A stretch of 7,547 nt of DNA from Pseudomonadota bacterium (lineage in GTDB: Bacteria; Pseudomonadota; Alphaproteobacteria; Sphingomonadales; Sphingomonadaceae), in NCBI GenBank assembly GCA_030271565.1, contig JARXKR010000111.1, forward strand, positions 1 to 7,547. The letters run 5' to 3'. Both the position numbers and the translations under genes were made by a program. Positions 5,563 to 7,547 of the stretch are shown here, piece by piece. The notes beneath the pieces are model-generated. The model did not search any database. It was not told the DNA's origin and was given only the letters and a program-made list of their open reading frames with translations. The number at the start of each line of letters is the position of its first letter. Position 1 is the first letter of the stretch.

Positions 5563-7272
5563 ATGGCGAACGAAATAAGCGGACATCTCAAACATTACGC
5601 CAAGCGCATGCGCGATCAATTGCGGGCTAATGCCGATGCCTCGGAGCCTGCCCTCGCACCGGCGTTTCAGGAACTGATCGACCGGCTACTGCCCTTGCTG
5701 CCTGCGGTTCCAAAATTGACTGTCTCTCCGGAATTTAACAAGCCGGGAGTGGGCAGACCTGACATTGCCCTGATCCGCCCCGGCCAGCCCGCGCGCGCTT
5801 TCATTGAACTCAAAGCCCCCGCCAAAGACGCCGATCCTGACCGGTGGAAAGGGGTGTATGACAAACGCCAGTACGAGCGGCTGAAAGAACTGGCACACTG
5901 GTCCGCCTCCAATTTTGCTGACTTTCACCTGTTCGGGCGTGACACGCGGCTTGGCAGCGCAACCATTGTTCCGCCGCATACGCTCAAGGCCGATACGCCG
6001 GACAAGACTGCTGATGATGCTATCGCTGCGCACGCGCCCGCGGTTTTCCTCGATCTGCTGGCAACATTGGCTCGTGCCGACGCCCCAACCGCACGCGATG
6101 ATGAGCACTTGGCTGAACTGTTAGCGCATTCCGCAAAACTGGTGCGCAGCGCCGTGCAAGAGAGAGTCGTTCAGCTTCGTGCCGAAGGCAAAGCCAACGA
6201 TCCTTTGATGATGGTAAGAGAGACGTTCAAGACGGTGCTCTATGCCCACCCTGAGGCGGGCGGGTATGCGGCGACTGACTTTGATACGCTGTTCTCCTCG
6301 GCTTTTGCTCAGACGTTGGCTTTCGGCTTGTTGCTGGTTCGCGAAGCGACTGACGCGCCAATCGGTGAAGATGCGTGGAAGCAGATGCCCGACGAACACC
6401 CTCTGCTCAAGGCGGCACTAAGGGTATTGAGTGAGGATGAAGTCACCAGCCAGATTGGCATCGGCTTTGAAGTGATGCGCGATACGGTGAACAGCTTTTC
6501 AACGGACATTCTTGCTTTGAAGCCCGATGGTCGCGATCCGATCATTACGTTCTACGAGTTCTTTTTGAAGACGTTCGATCCAGTAGCTCGAGAGCGATAC
6601 GGCGTATATTACACACCTATCGAGGTAGTGCGCTATATGACCGGCGCGCTTGACCGGGCACTGCGCGACAATCTGGGCACCAAGGGCCTGCGCGATCCCA
6701 AGGTGACGATCCTCGATCCCGCCACCGGCACCGGCACTTTCCTGCTCGGCGTAGCCGAACGGGTGCGTGATCAGGTGATGGCGGACGAAGGCGGCAAGGC
6801 GGCATCATCCGCGCTGCGTGCGCTGGCGGGGCGGATGTTCGGATTCGAGCTGCTGGTCGGGCCTTATGCGGTGGCGCATTACCGGCTGCACCACGCGCTG
6901 CGCTTTCGACCGGCGGACGAGGATGAAGACGAACCGCAAGCGGTCAAACTGCCGCGGCTGGGGGTTTATCTGGCGGATACGCTCGCCGCACCCGGCGCAG
7001 TCAGCGCGCTGGGCACGCTGGGCATCCAGGGCATCCCGATCGATGACGAGCGCCGCGAAGCCAACCGGATCAAGACCGAACAGCCGATCCTCGCGATCAT
7101 TGGCAACCCGCCCTACAAGCGGTTGGCCGAAGGCGAGAACGAAACCCTGATCGGGCGCTGGATGGATGGGTTGTGGGAAGACCTGAAGCAGCCGGTCAAG
7201 AATGCAGGAAAGGGCGGCCAGCTCAATACTTTCCCCGAATTTTCGGTGGCCTTCTGGCGCTGGGCAATCTAG
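5563..7272 (+). CDS. Type IIG/ISP-like restriction-modification protein (nuclease signature plus N6-adenine methyltransferase), cut short by an in-frame TAG
   Basis: The visible product is 569 residues. An N-terminal PD-(D/E)XK-like nuclease signature is present: GRPDIALI (64-71, Asp67) followed by AFIELKAPAKD (79-89, Glu82 and Lys84), with KRQYERLKEL (101-110) after it. A helical linker (about 150-325) leads to YEFFLKTFDPVARERYGVYYTP (start 331, end 352), the usual entry to gamma-type N6-adenine methyltransferases. Motif I, LDPATGTGTFL (384-394), binds S-adenosylmethionine; GFEL (427-430) is a further conserved site; NPPY (515-518) is the catalytic motif IV. The I-then-IV order fits type IIG and ISP enzymes, which cut and methylate DNA in one polypeptide; no helicase is seen. 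ATG 5563 is the first possible start, as TAG lies 9 nt upstream (5551-5553), and no good ribosome-binding site precedes it. The protein ends too early: target recognition should follow. Base composition changes sharply near 6640. Confidence 0.82.
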   Translation: MANEISGHLKHYAKRMRDQLRANADASEPALAPAFQELIDRLLPLLPAVPKLTVSPEFNKPGVGRPDIALIRPGQPARAFIELKAPAKDADPDRWKGVYDKRQYERLKELAHWSASNFADFHLFGRDTRLGSATIVPPHTLKADTPDKTADDAIAAHAPAVFLDLLATLARADAPTARDDEHLAELLAHSAKLVRSAVQERVVQLRAEGKANDPLMMVRETFKTVLYAHPEAGGYAATDFDTLFSSAFAQTLAFGLLLVREATDAPIGEDAWKQMPDEHPLLKAALRVLSEDEVTSQIGIGFEVMRDTVNSFSTDILALKPDGRDPIITFYEFFLKTFDPVARERYGVYYTPIEVVRYMTGALDRALRDNLGTKGLRDPKVTILDPATGTGTFLLGVAERVRDQVMADEGGKAASSALRALAGRMFGFELLVGPYAVAHYRLHHALRFRPADEDEDEPQAVKLPRLGVYLADTLAAPGAVSALGTLGIQGIPIDDERREANRIKTEQPILAIIGNPPYKRLAEGENETLIGRWMDGLWEDLKQPVKNAGKGGQLNTFPEFSVAFWRWAI

Positions 7273-7547
7273 AAACTGTTCGAGGCGGATAACGCGCCGC
7301 AGCAGGGCGTGATCGCGTTCATTTCCAACCGCAAGTTCCTAACCGGCTGGCCCTATGCCGGGCTGCGCAAGATGATGCGCGAGAAGTTTGACCGGATCGA
7401 GGTGATCGATCTGCGCGGGGATGTCCGTGCAGGAACACCCGGTAATATTGGAAGCGATCAAGGTGTGTTCAACATCATGGTCGGCACCGCGATTACGCTG
7501 GCGATCGCTGACGGCAGCAAAGCCGAGGGCTCGCTGGCCGAAGTGGT
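7273..7547 (+). pseudogene. Downstream continuation of the restriction-modification gene after the TAG, running off the window
   Basis: The same frame resumes immediately after the TAG at 7270-7272 and is open to the window end (91 codons). It reads as family sequence: KLFEADNAPQQGVIAFISNR (7273-7332), then KFLTGWPYAGLRKMMREKFD and IEVIDLRGDVRAG, followed by GVFNIMVGTAIT. This matches the post-NPPY part of N6-adenine methyltransferase/ISP-type proteins ('GVxAFISNxxFLxG...LRxxL...FDxIxVxDLxGdvR...VFxIxxGxAI'). The junction would read RWAI-stop-KLFE, and a single TGG to TAG change explains it. A separate start at ATG 7372 or 7375 is possible but would lack the conserved beginning. It could be a real nonsense mutation, a sequencing error or a suppressed stop. 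Confidence 0.75.

Overview
The window is high-GC DNA with the look of an alphaproteobacterial, probably sphingomonad (Sphingomonas/Erythrobacter/Novosphingobium-like) chromosome. This rests on codon use, on a large palindromic intergenic element built from CTCCCCC/GGGGGAG hairpins, and on a short intergenic repeat containing CCTGAGCCTGTCGAAGG. I associate both repeat types with sphingomonad genomes from general knowledge; no search was run.

Layout. (1) At the left edge, the 3' part of a plus-strand gene (1-720) looks like a degenerate class III nucleotide cyclase-homology protein, possibly with two tandem cyclase-like domains. (2) A 156-bp nested inverted-repeat element (733-888) separates it from a convergent minus-strand block. 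(3) The minus-strand block reads, in transcription order: a GT4-type glycosyltransferase fused to a C-terminal alpha-helical, probably alpha/alpha-barrel domain (5236 to 2846); a GH130-family mannoside phosphorylase/mannosidase (2883 to 1582, overlapping the previous gene); and a Crp/Fnr-family regulator (1577 to 912, GTG start 4 nt after the GH130 stop). The tight spacing indicates one operon, probably for cytoplasmic synthesis and turnover of a mannose-type glycan under local control. (4) A divergent intergenic region (5237-5562) carries a 20-bp operator-like dyad, a mobile-type repeat and a doubtful 13-codon leader ORF. (5) A plus-strand restriction-modification gene (5563 to beyond the right edge) has a PD-(D/E)XK-type nuclease signature and an N6-adenine methyltransferase core. 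It is interrupted by an in-frame TAG at 7270-7272, after which the same frame stays open to the window end with recognisable family sequence.

The most interesting points are the coupled GT4-GH130-Crp operon with its possible operator, the cyclase-like gene facing the Crp-like gene, the amber interruption in the restriction-modification gene, and a sharp base-composition step inside that gene near 6640. No CRISPR array, tRNA, rRNA, transposase or integrase was seen.
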